Numbered from the stretch's first letter, positions 24,926 through 32,894 are shown. The stretch: 64,000 bases of DNA from UBA6022 sp038319685 (GCA_038319685.1 JBBQDN010000004.1:1-64000); one strand, 5' to 3'. The notes: a model not told the origin generated them from the letters alone. Program-made: numbers and translations.

Positions 24926-25111
24926 ACATGCGATGGTTGCATTTAAATTACTTTAAATTCAATTAATCGCATGTCTCGGACCCTTATGGAGGGCGGTTCC
25001 ACCGGACTTTCCGTGTCATACTGTTGTACGAACGGACACTTATGAGCAACATTTTACGTGCGTCGTCACATCCACGGAACTCAGCGGATGGTTGGGCCGC
25101 GTCGTCGTTCG
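24926..25111 (-). promoter_or_regulatory. T-box riboswitch leader of thrS
   Basis: The thrS leader has a full T-box antiterminator: helix A1 (CGG with CCG, plus GUC with GAC), the 7-nt bulge UGGAACC, then helix A2 GCCCU/AGGGU with a 5-nt loop. The invariant GGTGGAACCGC is at 24993-25003. It is followed by a competing terminator with a 9-bp stem (ACATGCGAT/ATCGCATGT) and TTTTTATTT. T-boxes bind uncharged tRNA: UGGA in the bulge pairs with UCCA, the 3' end of tRNA-Thr found at 28872-28947. Upstream hairpins (CATCC/GGATG) form a short Stem I; I cannot fix the specifier codon (ACC and ACG are both present). Confidence 0.85.
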
Positions 25112-25117
25112 CCTATC

Positions 25118-25146
25118 ATCATACCGAATATCCCCTGTTATTGCAA
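25118..25146 (-). promoter_or_regulatory. thrS operon promoter
   Basis: TTGCAA, a 17-nt spacer and TATGAT on the minus strand. The start near 25111 gives a leader of about 210 nt containing the T-box. Confidence 0.8.
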
Positions 25147-25181
25147 CGGTGGCCCCCGTTGTGATATCATTGAACAGCTGA

Positions 25182-25258
25182 GGGCTCTTAGCTCAGCTGG
25201 CTAGAGCGCCGCATTGACGTTGCGGAGGTCAGAGGTTCAACTCCTCTAGAGCCCACCA
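25182..25258 (+). tRNA. tRNA-Val (GAC anticodon)
   Basis: A 77-nt cloverleaf with acceptor GGGCTCT/AGAGCCC, encoded CCA and anticodon loop TTGACGT, so GAC. T-loop GTTCAACTC. A terminator follows at once, so it is a single-gene transcript, divergent from the thrS promoter. Confidence 0.96.
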
Positions 25259-25265
25259 AGAAATT

Positions 25266-25300
25266 ATGAAGCTATCCTATACTGGATAGCTTCATTTTTT
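25266..25300 (+). terminator. terminator of tRNA-Val
   Basis: ATGAAGCTATCC/GGATAGCTTCAT hairpin followed by TTTTTT. The right arm overlaps the stop codon of the convergent PAP2 gene. Confidence 0.85.
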
Positions 25301-26005
25301 GCGGAAAATTGTCTTGAGACGATCAAACGTGACGATGTCACCTCTGACTATCAAAAAAACAATAAGTGTCCAAACAATACTCACACTCCACCCCGCGATA
25401 ATGTCCGTCGGATAATGTACCCCTAGATACAGACGTGATAGGCCAATGAGCACAACATAGGTGACACCGATGACGACAACTGGCCACCTGAAGCGAGTTT
25501 TCCAGGCAATTAGGACGAAGCTAAAAGCAAGCGCACTTGTTAACATAGCGTGGCCACTGGGGAACGAAAAGCTATTTTCCACAATTAACGTATGCCAGAT
25601 TGACGGACGATCACGATGGAATAGCATTTTGAGAATAAAGTTAGCAGCCGCACCCCCAAGAATACTAAAAAATAAAATCATCGCAGCTTGATGATACTTT
25701 TTATAGACCAGGTAGCCAGTAGTGAGTAGAACGACAGGAATAACGATTTCAACATTACCAAGTGTCGTAACCACAAGGAAAAAATTATCATAGAATGGCG
25801 TTGCGTGGTTGTGAATCCATTCCAGTATTGTAACGTCAAGTCTCATTGGTTCATTTTCAAGAATCTCACCAGCAACCTTAAAAAATATAATGAGTGGTAC
25901 CCAGAAAATAACAAAAAATACCGCGAGTGTGCGTAGTCGATAGGTTGTCATCATATATTCAAACATATTTTTTATAGGTTTCATTGGTTGATTTAATTGT
26001 ACCAT
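25292..26005 (-). CDS. PAP2 superfamily membrane phosphatase
   Basis: A 237-residue protein with about six membrane spans and all three PAP2 motifs: KMLFHRDRP (near 125), FPSGH (near 148) and SRLYLGVHYPTD (near 198). The two histidines and the arginines of the active site are in place. Such enzymes remove phosphate from lipids, including undecaprenyl diphosphate, or phosphatidate. AGGGGGAG stands 8 nt upstream of the chosen ATG. It complements UppP (32.0-32.8 kb) as a second possible lipid-carrier phosphatase. Confidence 0.9.
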   Translation of the reverse strand: MVQLNQPMKPIKNMFEYMMTTYRLRTLAVFFVIFWVPLIIFFKVAGEILENEPMRLDVTILEWIHNHATPFYDNFFLVVTTLGNVEIVIPVVLLTTGYLVYKKYHQAAMILFFSILGGAAANFILKMLFHRDRPSIWHTLIVENSFSFPSGHAMLTSALAFSFVLIAWKTRFRWPVVVIGVTYVVLIGLSRLYLGVHYPTDIIAGWSVSIVWTLIVFLIVRGDIVTFDRLKTIFRKK

Positions 26006-26066
26006 TTACTTACTCCCCCTACAGGTCATAAAAGTTTTCCACGGGGTGTGAATGCAAATAATATCA

Positions 26067-26094
26067 ACTTATATACCATAGACGGTATATAAGT
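26067..26094. promoter_or_regulatory. perfect 11-bp inverted repeat, candidate operator
   Basis: ACTTATATACC, a 6-base spacer, then GGTATATAAGT. It lies 16 bp upstream of the -35 box of the small leaderless gene, in the 140-bp gap to the divergent PAP2 gene. The symmetry fits a dimeric repressor. It is not the usual NrdR box (ACACTATATATAGTGT type) although nrdR is 300 bp away. Confidence 0.6.
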
Positions 26095-26109
26095 CCATTT
26101 CCCTAACCA

Positions 26110-26138
26110 TTGACATATATATACGCTTATGCTAATAT
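26110..26138 (+). promoter_or_regulatory. promoter of the 44-aa gene
   Basis: Consensus TTGACA, a 17-nt spacer, TGC and TAATAT. The -10 box ends only 6 nt before the ATG, so the predicted start of transcription is the start codon itself. Confidence 0.8.
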
Positions 26139-26144
26139 AAATTC

Positions 26145-26279
26145 ATGGCTAAAGATAAGATAGAAAAAGTAAGCAAGCCAAAAGCAACCAATCTAGATAA
26201 GTTCTCACTGTCGTTTGAATATAACGTTTCATGGGATGATGCTCGTAAACTCGTCCGCGAACGTACTTATATAAAATAA
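26145..26279 (+). CDS. 44-residue protein, leaderless mRNA
   Basis: A tiny gene with a consensus promoter in front and a strong terminator behind. The product begins MAKDKIEKVSK, has a basic N-terminal half and ends VRERTYIK. The only similarity I see is loose: the middle (NVSWDDARKLVRERT) could be a short helix. There is no ribosome-binding site, since the -10 box leaves no room. The operator-like inverted repeat upstream suggests regulated expression. Function unknown; the gene could also act as an RNA. I trust it because promoter, frame and terminator fit tightly. Confidence 0.65.
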   Translation: MAKDKIEKVSKPKATNLDKFSLSFEYNVSWDDARKLVRERTYIK

Positions 26280-26299
26280 CCTCATCGCTCGCTTCTCCG

Positions 26300-26331
26300 A
26301 TACCCCCTTTGTCACAAAGGGGGTATTTTTT
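26300..26331 (+). terminator. terminator of the 44-aa gene
   Basis: 12-bp stem (ATACCCCCTTTG/CAAAGGGGGTAT) with a 3-base loop and TTTTTT. Confidence 0.9.
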
Positions 26332-26396
26332 CGTTTTCCCCGTTTTTTTCTAGTTATCCACTAGCATTTTTATCACCGGCATGTCAATATATGGAT

Positions 26397-26837
26397 ATGT
26401 TCTGCGTAAATTGTTTCAACCGAAAAACCCAAGTGACAAATTCACGTAGTGCCAAAAAGAACGCTGCCGTATGGCGCCGGCGTCATTGTAATCACTGTAA
26501 AGCTGATTTTACGACATACGAAAGACCCTCAGTCGCCGAGAATAAAACCATCTTATCCGGCGACGGCACAACAAAGCTATTTAACATCGGTAAACTGATC
26601 GTGAGTATTGCCCTGTCATTCGGACACGATAAGAACAAGGCTGACTATGACGCGCTATGGCTGGCGCACACTGTCGAAGATATACTGTCTACCCAGATAC
26701 GATCAATTAGTTCAGAAGATATATCAGCAATTACCCACCAAACTTTAAAGGCGTATGACGATCTGGCTGCCATGCAGTATGCGGCAAGACATGGACTAGT
26801 TACTTCTTCGAAGAAGCGTCGGACTTATCGCGCTTAG
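26397..26837 (+). CDS. nrdR: NrdR-type transcriptional repressor of ribonucleotide reductase
   Basis: A 146-residue protein with the NrdR layout: a zinc ribbon (MFCVNC ... CNHC) followed by the FTTYER motif, then an ATP-cone (about 47-137). NrdR binds ATP/dATP and represses nrd genes. I start at the second ATG, so that the protein begins MFC like known NrdR (MxCPxC); the CAATAT box with a TGT extension lies exactly 6 nt before it. No nrd operon is in the window. The zinc ribbon is more diverged than usual (CVNCFN for CPFC), so confidence is moderate. The 3' end overlaps the convergent glycosyltransferase gene by 38 nt. Confidence 0.8.
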   Translation: MFCVNCFNRKTQVTNSRSAKKNAAVWRRRHCNHCKADFTTYERPSVAENKTILSGDGTTKLFNIGKLIVSIALSFGHDKNKADYDALWLAHTVEDILSTQIRSISSEDISAITHQTLKAYDDLAAMQYAARHGLVTSSKKRRTYRA

Positions 26838-28467
26838 CTCGAGCAACTGATTGATGCGTCGCCTTGTCGGTAACATCAAACTTATCAAGGTACTTGCCTA
26901 GTAGCAAATGGGTTTGAGCATTGTACGCCGAGAGTGCCGTGTAAAATATTGACGTAAACGGCATCAGTACCCACTGTAGTAACATCCAAACACTTCGACG
27001 GCGTTTGTAGCGCTCTGGACGAGGCGGTAGCATCTTGAACGTCAAGAAGATAGTAATAAACAGTCCAACCATTGCGATGCGCTGTACGACACTTACAACC
27101 TCTGGCAGCTGATGGGCGGCAATACTATGTGCTGCGTTTGTATTCACCAAAAGTGGTACCCAGCCACCTACGGTAATCAGGATGGACATACTTGCAAGCG
27201 TGACGTGTCCATCAATCAAACGAAGTAGTCGTGCAAACCCACCCAAAAACGGAACATTCCGGTTCGATGACAGCACTCTGGTTGCAACGTACGGAATATC
27301 TGACGCCCCATATGCCCAGCGTCGTAACTGAATAAACTGAGCTTTTAATGTCTTTTTATACGTTTCTGACAAGACTGCGTCCTGATAGATAGGAACGTAA
27401 ATCGGCGTCACGGCGTAGTGTCCACTAAAATAAAAATAGCTGCGCCAATACTGGTGGCCGTCTTCAACAATTGTCCGGGTACTCCAAAAATCCATCTCGA
27501 CCAATGCTTCCATTGGCTGAGAATGCGAAGCAAAATTACGAAGTGTATGAGGGCGCATTGCACTAATGATGTTCCAAAATGAGTTACCTGTCGCAAGAAC
27601 GCGCATAGGTGCCGGCGCATCCCATATATTATTCATAAAGAGTGAGATCGGCTGATACGATAAGTGTTTACGATCTTCGTGGACAATATATTCATATGTC
27701 ACGTAATCAAAATAAGTGGCATGGGGACGATTGTCGCTATCTAGTGTTGTGATAATCACATCTTTGTAAGCGATTCCCTGTTCGGCGACCCAGGTTTTAA
27801 GGAATCGTCCTGCATGTGTAATGTTACCGCCTTTACCGACGATTTCATCAGGCAAGTCCCGTGGATGTTCAACGATCAAGAAAGCTTTAAATATATGACG
27901 AAATTGACGTTGTAATTTTTGTGCAGTCGCTTTAATGTCCGCACCGCCGCGAGCCTCATAGGCCAATACAACGATAATCCGCATACTGTCATAGGTCGTA
28001 TCGGCAATTGACTGAATGGTTGGCTCGATCACCTCAAATGCTTCGTTATAGGCAGCAACGATCACCGCGTTGTATAACTCTGATGGCCTTGGAAACATCA
28101 GTTCTTCTGCAGCCATTAGACGGAGGTTTTTCTTATGTGCTTCAAACCCAAACTCTTTGATTGACGTATGTGCCAGATTACTATATTGAACCTTCGGGTG
28201 TTCGAGCTGGATCAGACGATCATGCCAATTCACCTTTTGCGCACCATATAGCCGGTTATAACCGGCTGTTGTATGAGCAGCAATACCTACTGCCTTAACA
28301 AGCACAGTAATAATAATCAGGAGTAAATAAATTGCTGCGTACAAAGGGTCAATTAACGATAACACTACGAGTAGGACGATCATGCCGTAACTCAGTAATC
28401 CGGGCAATATTTCAAAAAATCGATATGATTTCGTGCGTTTATTTAGCGGTATTTCTAAATCTATCAT
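26800..28467 (-). CDS. family 2 glycosyltransferase, membrane-bound
   Basis: A 555-residue processive-type GT2 enzyme. Two membrane segments open it (about 20-60). The nucleotide-sugar domain follows (AVIVAAYNEAFEVIEPTIQS near 135). A DxD-like site is ITTLDSDNRPH, and a QxxRW-type motif (FIQLRRWAYGASD) lies near 395 before three more membrane segments. The order suggests a cellulose-synthase-like enzyme making an extracellular polysaccharide. Co-transcribed with the 124-aa membrane protein upstream (7-nt gap). Product sugar unknown. Confidence 0.85.
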   Translation of the reverse strand: MIDLEIPLNKRTKSYRFFEILPGLLSYGMIVLLVVLSLIDPLYAAIYLLLIIITVLVKAVGIAAHTTAGYNRLYGAQKVNWHDRLIQLEHPKVQYSNLAHTSIKEFGFEAHKKNLRLMAAEELMFPRPSELYNAVIVAAYNEAFEVIEPTIQSIADTTYDSMRIIVVLAYEARGGADIKATAQKLQRQFRHIFKAFLIVEHPRDLPDEIVGKGGNITHAGRFLKTWVAEQGIAYKDVIITTLDSDNRPHATYFDYVTYEYIVHEDRKHLSYQPISLFMNNIWDAPAPMRVLATGNSFWNIISAMRPHTLRNFASHSQPMEALVEMDFWSTRTIVEDGHQYWRSYFYFSGHYAVTPIYVPIYQDAVLSETYKKTLKAQFIQLRRWAYGASDIPYVATRVLSSNRNVPFLGGFARLLRLIDGHVTLASMSILITVGGWVPLLVNTNAAHSIAAHQLPEVVSVVQRIAMVGLFITIFLTFKMLPPRPERYKRRRSVWMLLQWVLMPFTSIFYTALSAYNAQTHLLLGKYLDKFDVTDKATHQSVARAKRDKSDASSKK

Positions 28468-28474
28468 AGGTGGT

Positions 28475-28849
28475 TTATAGGAACGCGATACCCAGCACTG
28501 ACCGTGTTATTAGGAGCACGATAAGTAGCATGAAAAGACTAAAGTAGCCGAACACAAGTGCAATCTGACGTTTATTCATAACGAGTAGCTTAACAATCAG
28601 GCTGGCGTGGGCAGCGGCAAAAATAATACCGAAAGCGATAAATGACAGAAGATAATACCACTGATCACGGTAATAAAATGTCTCACCAAATGCAGTGTAG
28701 TGGACTGCGACTTGTAGCTGACTTGGGTGAAGCGAAACGCCAACATAGATACAATAGGCAACACTTAATAGGATAAGTAGTCCAACCACAATAGTCACCG
28801 CTCTATCGGCGAGTACCTGTTTTGAATACGTTATAAACTCTGATTTCAT
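28475..28849 (-). CDS. small membrane protein upstream of the glycosyltransferase
   Basis: A 124-residue protein with three or four membrane spans and no recognised family. It starts 22 nt after the 3' end of tRNA-Thr and ends 7 nt before the glycosyltransferase gene, so it is probably cotranscribed with both. A link to polysaccharide synthesis or export is inferred from location only. Confidence 0.6.
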   Translation of the reverse strand: MKSEFITYSKQVLADRAVTIVVGLLILLSVAYCIYVGVSLHPSQLQVAVHYTAFGETFYYRDQWYYLLSFIAFGIIFAAAHASLIVKLLVMNKRQIALVFGYFSLFMLLIVLLITRSVLGIAFL

Positions 28850-28871
28850 AATACTAACTTTTTACCGATTC

Positions 28872-28947
28872 TGGAGCCGCTGACCGGAGTTGAACCGGTG
28901 ACCTACGCTTTACGAAAGCGCCGCTCTACCAACTGAGCTACAGCGGC
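28872..28947 (-). tRNA. tRNA-Thr (CGT anticodon)
   Basis: A 76-nt cloverleaf: acceptor GCCGCTG/CAGCGGC, discriminator T, encoded CCA. The anticodon loop TTCGTAA gives CGT, reading ACG. The discriminator makes the 3' end UCCA, which is exactly complementary to the UGGA of the thrS T-box leader. Confidence 0.96.
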
Positions 28948-29061
28948 ACATGCGTAGCTTCTCGATATATTATACCAGTTGCACAGATAAAAATAAACGC
29001 TCCTCCCCTGTTGCTTCAGATGGGGAAAACTGCTATCATATTTAAAGCCTCAGCTGTATAT

Positions 29062-29137
29062 GCGCTCGTAGTGAAGTGGTTATCACGCCTCCCTGTCACG
29101 GAGGAGATCGCCGGTTCAAATCCGGTCGAGCGCGCCA
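29062..29137 (+). tRNA. tRNA-Asp (GTC anticodon)
   Basis: A 76-nt cloverleaf with acceptor GCGCTCG/CGAGCGC, discriminator G, encoded CCA and anticodon loop CTGTCAC. A terminator follows directly. Confidence 0.96.
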
Positions 29138-29138
29138 C

Positions 29139-29170
29139 AAAAAAACGTCATCATTCGATGACGTTTTTTT
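29139..29170. terminator. bidirectional terminator, tRNA-Asp and sod
   Basis: AAAAAAACGTCATC, a 4-base loop, then GATGACGTTTTTTT: T-runs on both strands, shared by the convergent units. Confidence 0.9.
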
Positions 29171-29188
29171 GTGGCATATGGCCCATGC

Positions 29189-29785
29189 CTATTTATCATC
29201 GTAACGATTTGCAACGAAGTCCCAGTCAACAACGTTCCACCAGCTCGCAACATAATCATTACGTTTGTTCTTGTAGTCAAGGTAATAGGCATGCTCCCAG
29301 ACATCAAGTCCGAGGAGCGGCGCGTCAAGTCCCTGCATTATTGGCGTGTCTTGATTAGCCGTTGTAATAATGTCCATGTCTGGCTGCAACCACACCCATC
29401 CACTTCCAAACACACTAAGTGACTTTGTTGTAAATACATCAACAAACTCTTGAAAGCTACCGTATTTTTCACTAATTTTCACTGCTAACTCGCCAGTTGG
29501 CTCACCACCACCAGTTGGCGACATCCACTGCCAAAATAAACTGTGGTTATAATGACCACCACCATGATTTCGAACGGCAAGCCGAACAGATTCTGGTAAG
29601 TCATCAAGGCTTGTCAGTAGGCTACCGAGTGGGCGTTCGCGTAGTTCGGGAGCACTATCTATAGTGGCGTTAAGCTTATCGATGTATGCTTGGTGATGCT
29701 TACTATGATGCAGCGTCATGATATCTTTGCTAATGTACTGTCCTAATTGATCATAATCATACCCAAGTGCTGGCAATGTATACAT
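29189..29785 (-). CDS. sodA: superoxide dismutase (Fe/Mn family)
   Basis: A 198-residue enzyme that turns superoxide into peroxide and oxygen. Metal ligands are seen as His26 (LHHSKHHQ region), a His in GGGHYNHSLFW, and Asp-x-x-x-His in LDVWEHAYYLDYKNKR. The NQDTP stretch with Gln and the NHSLFW context point to the Mn or cambialistic type, as judged from family markers. Normal length. Ends 30 bases after the terminator; the foldase gene upstream is only three bases away, so they are co-transcribed. Confidence 0.93.
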   Translation of the reverse strand: MYTLPALGYDYDQLGQYISKDIMTLHHSKHHQAYIDKLNATIDSAPELRERPLGSLLTSLDDLPESVRLAVRNHGGGHYNHSLFWQWMSPTGGGEPTGELAVKISEKYGSFQEFVDVFTTKSLSVFGSGWVWLQPDMDIITTANQDTPIMQGLDAPLLGLDVWEHAYYLDYKNKRNDYVASWWNVVDWDFVANRYDDK

Positions 29786-29788
29786 ATA

Positions 29789-30853
29789 TTACTCCTTCGG
29801 TTTAGCGGCTGCTTGATCATTAATAGCTGGAATTGAGATGTATTCTTTTACCTTGTTGTCTTTTCTAAGTCCTGCTAATTGATTGTTGAATACCGTCAGC
29901 GGAATCTTGATAAATGCATAGCTAATCTTGCTATCTGTCTTTTCGAGAAGTTTAACGATATAATAACCATCTCCTGTTGTTGATTTTATAACAGGAGATA
30001 ATTGTCCCTTTTGTAGCTTGGTCGCAGCAATCGTGAGTCCGCCATCGTTATTAAATGTAGGGACAAGCCCTGATACACCTGCTGTTACTGCGGAATCTCC
30101 AGTACCTCCAACTGTTTTTGCGACCTGGTCCAAATCAGCATCTTTGTTTTGTAACAGTACGCCAACTTTCTGTATGCTGTCTTTAGCGATATTGTCGATT
30201 TCGTACGATACGGCGTTGCGAATCAATTTATTTTTAATAACTTCCCTGTTTTCGCCGGGAGTCCAGCCGAGAATACTGAGCGCAGAAGCGTCGTACGTTT
30301 CCTGAGAAATGATTCCGTTTGTGGTTGCTCGGCCTAGTTCAATGACTGCATCTATATCTTTATCCGTAATTGATATCTTATGCTCTCGTGCTAGTTTTCC
30401 TGCATAAGCATCGGCGATGACATTATCAATTGATTTACGTTTGATATAGTCGAGCTGCAACTTACCATCATTACTTGCAAGATCAATTTGCTCACTTTGC
30501 TGTAAATAATGCGCCGATCCATTAAAGTACATCAAATAATTACTATACCGAACCTGCTCACCGTCAACTGACGCGACAGGCAGAGCCAATACGCGTGTCA
30601 CACGGTAGAAAAATGAGCTCGTATTTTGCACGGAATATAGCTGCCACCAGCCTATAATGATGAGCGTAACTAGTGCAATAAGTGCAATAATGATGGCATT
30701 TATCACCAATTTATGACGTGCGTACTGCATCGGATATTTAAAGCGACGCCCTCCAGCAAGAATACGCTCGCGATGTTCAGCAACCGTCTCGTTTGTAATT
30801 CGAGAGGGTACTTCCTGCGTTTTTTTGAATCTCTTAAGTGTTAATTTCTTCAT
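29789..30853 (-). CDS. SurA/PrsA-like peptidyl-prolyl isomerase, membrane-anchored
   Basis: A 354-residue protein with a single membrane segment (about 51-70), a SurA-type N-terminal helix region (DVIAEAYAGKL-like around 145) and a parvulin-like domain toward the C-terminus (SGLVPTFNNDGGLTIAATKLQKG and SPVIKSTTGDGYYIVKLLEK). It folds exported proteins on the outer face of the membrane. The parvulin region lacks some usual catalytic residues by eye, so chaperone activity alone is possible. Its start overlaps the PH-domain gene by 20 nt. Confidence 0.8.
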   Translation of the reverse strand: MKKLTLKRFKKTQEVPSRITNETVAEHRERILAGGRRFKYPMQYARHKLVINAIIIALIALVTLIIIGWWQLYSVQNTSSFFYRVTRVLALPVASVDGEQVRYSNYLMYFNGSAHYLQQSEQIDLASNDGKLQLDYIKRKSIDNVIADAYAGKLAREHKISITDKDIDAVIELGRATTNGIISQETYDASALSILGWTPGENREVIKNKLIRNAVSYEIDNIAKDSIQKVGVLLQNKDADLDQVAKTVGGTGDSAVTAGVSGLVPTFNNDGGLTIAATKLQKGQLSPVIKSTTGDGYYIVKLLEKTDSKISYAFIKIPLTVFNNQLAGLRKDNKVKEYISIPAINDQAAAKPKE

Positions 30854-31370
30854 ATTCTCCTCGAGCAGCTACCGCCGCCGATACCGCATCTTGCAGTCTA
30901 TTATAAATCTTGTCGGGGTGTTCGACTTTGTGAATCACCAGATCACCGACGAATGTCTGTATAACGATAGTACCAAAACCAAAGATTTCACCACTAAACC
31001 CTGGTATATTATAGCTTATGTTTTGAATCTTTGACAGTCTTAGCTCGACAACGTCCTTACCGAAAAAGCCTTTTTGGGTAATCTGACGAATTCGCTGATC
31101 GGTCACTATATAGACCGTAAAATACCACATCATAAAATGGTAAGAAAATAGAATTAACCCCAGGACCAAACCGGCGATTGGCAGAAGGAATAGCTGGAGG
31201 TTATCTTGCCAAATGAGCGGAGGAATCGACGTCAAGGCAAGTGGGACAAGAAGACTGTAAAATCCCTTGCGCATCGCGATCATATGACGACGAAATACAA
31301 AAAGTAGCCGCTCGCCATCGCGCTGACCGTCAAAATCAAGTTGCTGCTTGTCGTTTTGTGTATGAGTCAT
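30834..31370 (-). CDS. bacterial PH-domain membrane protein
   Basis: A 178-residue protein with two membrane spans (about 36-85), followed by a bPH2-type domain (YFTVYIVTDQRIRQIT near 88 and ISYNIPGFSGEIFGFGTIVIQT). Function in the family is unclear, possibly membrane homeostasis. It starts 14 nt after tRNA-Arg on the same strand, and overlaps the foldase gene downstream, forming a tRNA-PH-foldase-sod transcript. Confidence 0.8.
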   Translation of the reverse strand: MTHTQNDKQQLDFDGQRDGERLLFVFRRHMIAMRKGFYSLLVPLALTSIPPLIWQDNLQLFLLPIAGLVLGLILFSYHFMMWYFTVYIVTDQRIRQITQKGFFGKDVVELRLSKIQNISYNIPGFSGEIFGFGTIVIQTFVGDLVIHKVEHPDKIYNRLQDAVSAAVAARGEYEEINT

Positions 31371-31384
31371 GTTAATAATTTCCC

Positions 31385-31461
31385 TGGTACCCCGGGCAGG
31401 AGTTGAACCTACAACCTTATCCTTAGGACGGATCTGCTCTATCCAGTTGAGCTACCGAGGC
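31385..31461 (-). tRNA. tRNA-Arg (CCT anticodon)
   Basis: A 77-nt cloverleaf. The acceptor stem has two G-T pairs (GCCTCGG/CCGGGGT), discriminator A and encoded CCA. The anticodon loop GTCCTAA gives CCT, reading AGG. The anticodon stem has one mismatch at its outer end. Confidence 0.93.
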
Positions 31462-31498
31462 GCTATCTCTCATTATAACCGTAAGGGATCTATTTCAG

Positions 31499-32020
31499 TT
31501 ACTTTTTTTCAGGAACTCGACCGCGAACCACCGGACCAGAGGCAGTATCGTAATCACCGTACAGCTCATCACTAGTGAACCAAAGACCAATTTCTTGAGT
31601 AGCCTCAGCAACATTCCCAGAAGCATGAAGAATATTTGGCAATGTTGACCCGAGTGGATTAGCGTAATTGCGAGTGATGTGCGTGTAATCACCACGAATG
31701 GTACCTGGAGCTGAGTCCTTAGGATCGGTTGTGCCAACAAGTTTACGAACATAATCAACTGATTCGATACCTTCGAGTACAAAAACAATAACCGGTGTTT
31801 CAGTCATTTGACTGAGTGTGACATTATAAATATCCTCACCCCAACGACTAATCAGGTTACTAATACCTTCGTAATGTTTATGAAAATGTAACTCGTCTGG
31901 TGCCACCATCTTCATAGCAACAATCTTAAGGCCTGCACGTTCAAAGCGTGTAATAATCTCTCCAACGAGACCTCGTTGAATTGTATCTGGTTTCAAAATA
32001 ACTAATGTTCGTTCTTGCAC
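31499..32020 (-). CDS. ndk: nucleoside diphosphate kinase, long form
   Basis: Transfers the terminal phosphate from ATP to other nucleoside diphosphates. The 173-residue protein has the RTLVILKPD start, the GDY/IRGDY region and the active-site histidine in PNILHASGN (usually RNIIHGSD). It is about 25 residues longer than the usual 140-150, with inserts around ISRWGEDIYNVT and before the active site (THITRNYANPLGSTL). I regard it as the archaeal/CPR-type long form. Start codon GTG with AAAGGAG in place. Confidence 0.93.
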   Translation of the reverse strand: MQERTLVILKPDTIQRGLVGEIITRFERAGLKIVAMKMVAPDELHFHKHYEGISNLISRWGEDIYNVTLSQMTETPVIVFVLEGIESVDYVRKLVGTTDPKDSAPGTIRGDYTHITRNYANPLGSTLPNILHASGNVAEATQEIGLWFTSDELYGDYDTASGPVVRGRVPEKK

Positions 32021-32047
32021 GTAGTATCTCCTTTTGGTAATTACTGT

Positions 32048-32842
32048 CTATTGTACCAAAAGATAGATCGTAAGTAACGCCGCAAGTCCAATTCGATACC
32101 AGCCAAAGATCGCTAAACTGTGATGTGCCAGATAACGCATAAGAAATCCAACTGCAATAATACCAGCGATGAACGCGACAGTATTACTCAGGAGAAGCAT
32201 TGGAAAATGTTCCATAAAATACGCCCTGTCACTAGCTTTGGTAAATAGTTTCAATGTCACACCAAACATAATCGGAAGTGATGCAAGGAAGCTATACTCA
32301 GCTGCCGCTGCAGAACTCAGGCCAGACAGACGTCCGGCGATAATCGTCGTACCAGAACGTGATACACCAGGAATCAGTGCAAACATCTGGGCTAGACCGA
32401 TGAGTAAGGCGCGCTTCTTGCTGAGACTCTGGCCATCTGTAACTAGTGATGCTTTTGGTAATTTTTCAATCACTACCATCAATATACCGACAACTGTCAA
32501 CGTCACAATCACAACCGTCAGACTACCGAAAAACGGTGTCTGTTCGATAAAGCTTGCAAATATGTACCCGACGAGGCCCGCTGGTATAGCGGTAATGAGG
32601 ATATTCGATGCGAGCTTATAGTTCCTACGGACAAATACATCATGCAAAATAGCCATTATCCTTACGCGGAAATAGACAAGAAGTGAAAGAAGCGTTCCTA
32701 TATTAATAAATTCAACAAACAGATGGTCGGAACCACCTGAAAAAAGTTGTTGCACGATAATAAGATGACCTGAACTACTGATTGGAATAAATTCCGTTAA
32801 TCCCTGCGTGAGTCCCAGAATAATAGTTTCAAAGATATTCAT
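32048..32842 (-). CDS. uppP: undecaprenyl-diphosphatase
   Basis: Membrane enzyme that recycles the lipid carrier of wall synthesis by removing a phosphate from undecaprenyl diphosphate; related to bacitracin resistance. The 264-residue protein has about eight membrane spans, GLTEFIPISSSGHLII (13-28) and PGVSRSGTTIIAGRL (about 155-169). Normal length. The gene runs with ndk (27-nt gap), while xer is divergent. Confidence 0.95.
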   Translation of the reverse strand: MNIFETIILGLTQGLTEFIPISSSGHLIIVQQLFSGGSDHLFVEFINIGTLLSLLVYFRVRIMAILHDVFVRRNYKLASNILITAIPAGLVGYIFASFIEQTPFFGSLTVVIVTLTVVGILMVVIEKLPKASLVTDGQSLSKKRALLIGLAQMFALIPGVSRSGTTIIAGRLSGLSSAAAAEYSFLASLPIMFGVTLKLFTKASDRAYFMEHFPMLLLSNTVAFIAGIIAVGFLMRYLAHHSLAIFGWYRIGLAALLTIYLLVQ

Positions 32843-32860
32843 TCATCCTATTGTACCGAG

Positions 32861-32888
32861 TTGAGGACTTTTACGCTATGCTTAGACT
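32861..32888 (+). promoter_or_regulatory. xer promoter (leaderless)
   Basis: TTGAGG, a 16-nt spacer and TAGACT. The -10 box is followed by exactly 6 nt before the ATG at 32895; an in-frame ATG at 32889 directly abuts the -10 box. Confidence 0.6.
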
Positions 32889-32894
32889 ATGTAT

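Noticed and set aside
26067..26094. Inverted repeat as an NrdR box
   Set aside because: The sequence does not follow the known NrdR-box consensus and is upstream of a different gene; kept only as a generic operator.
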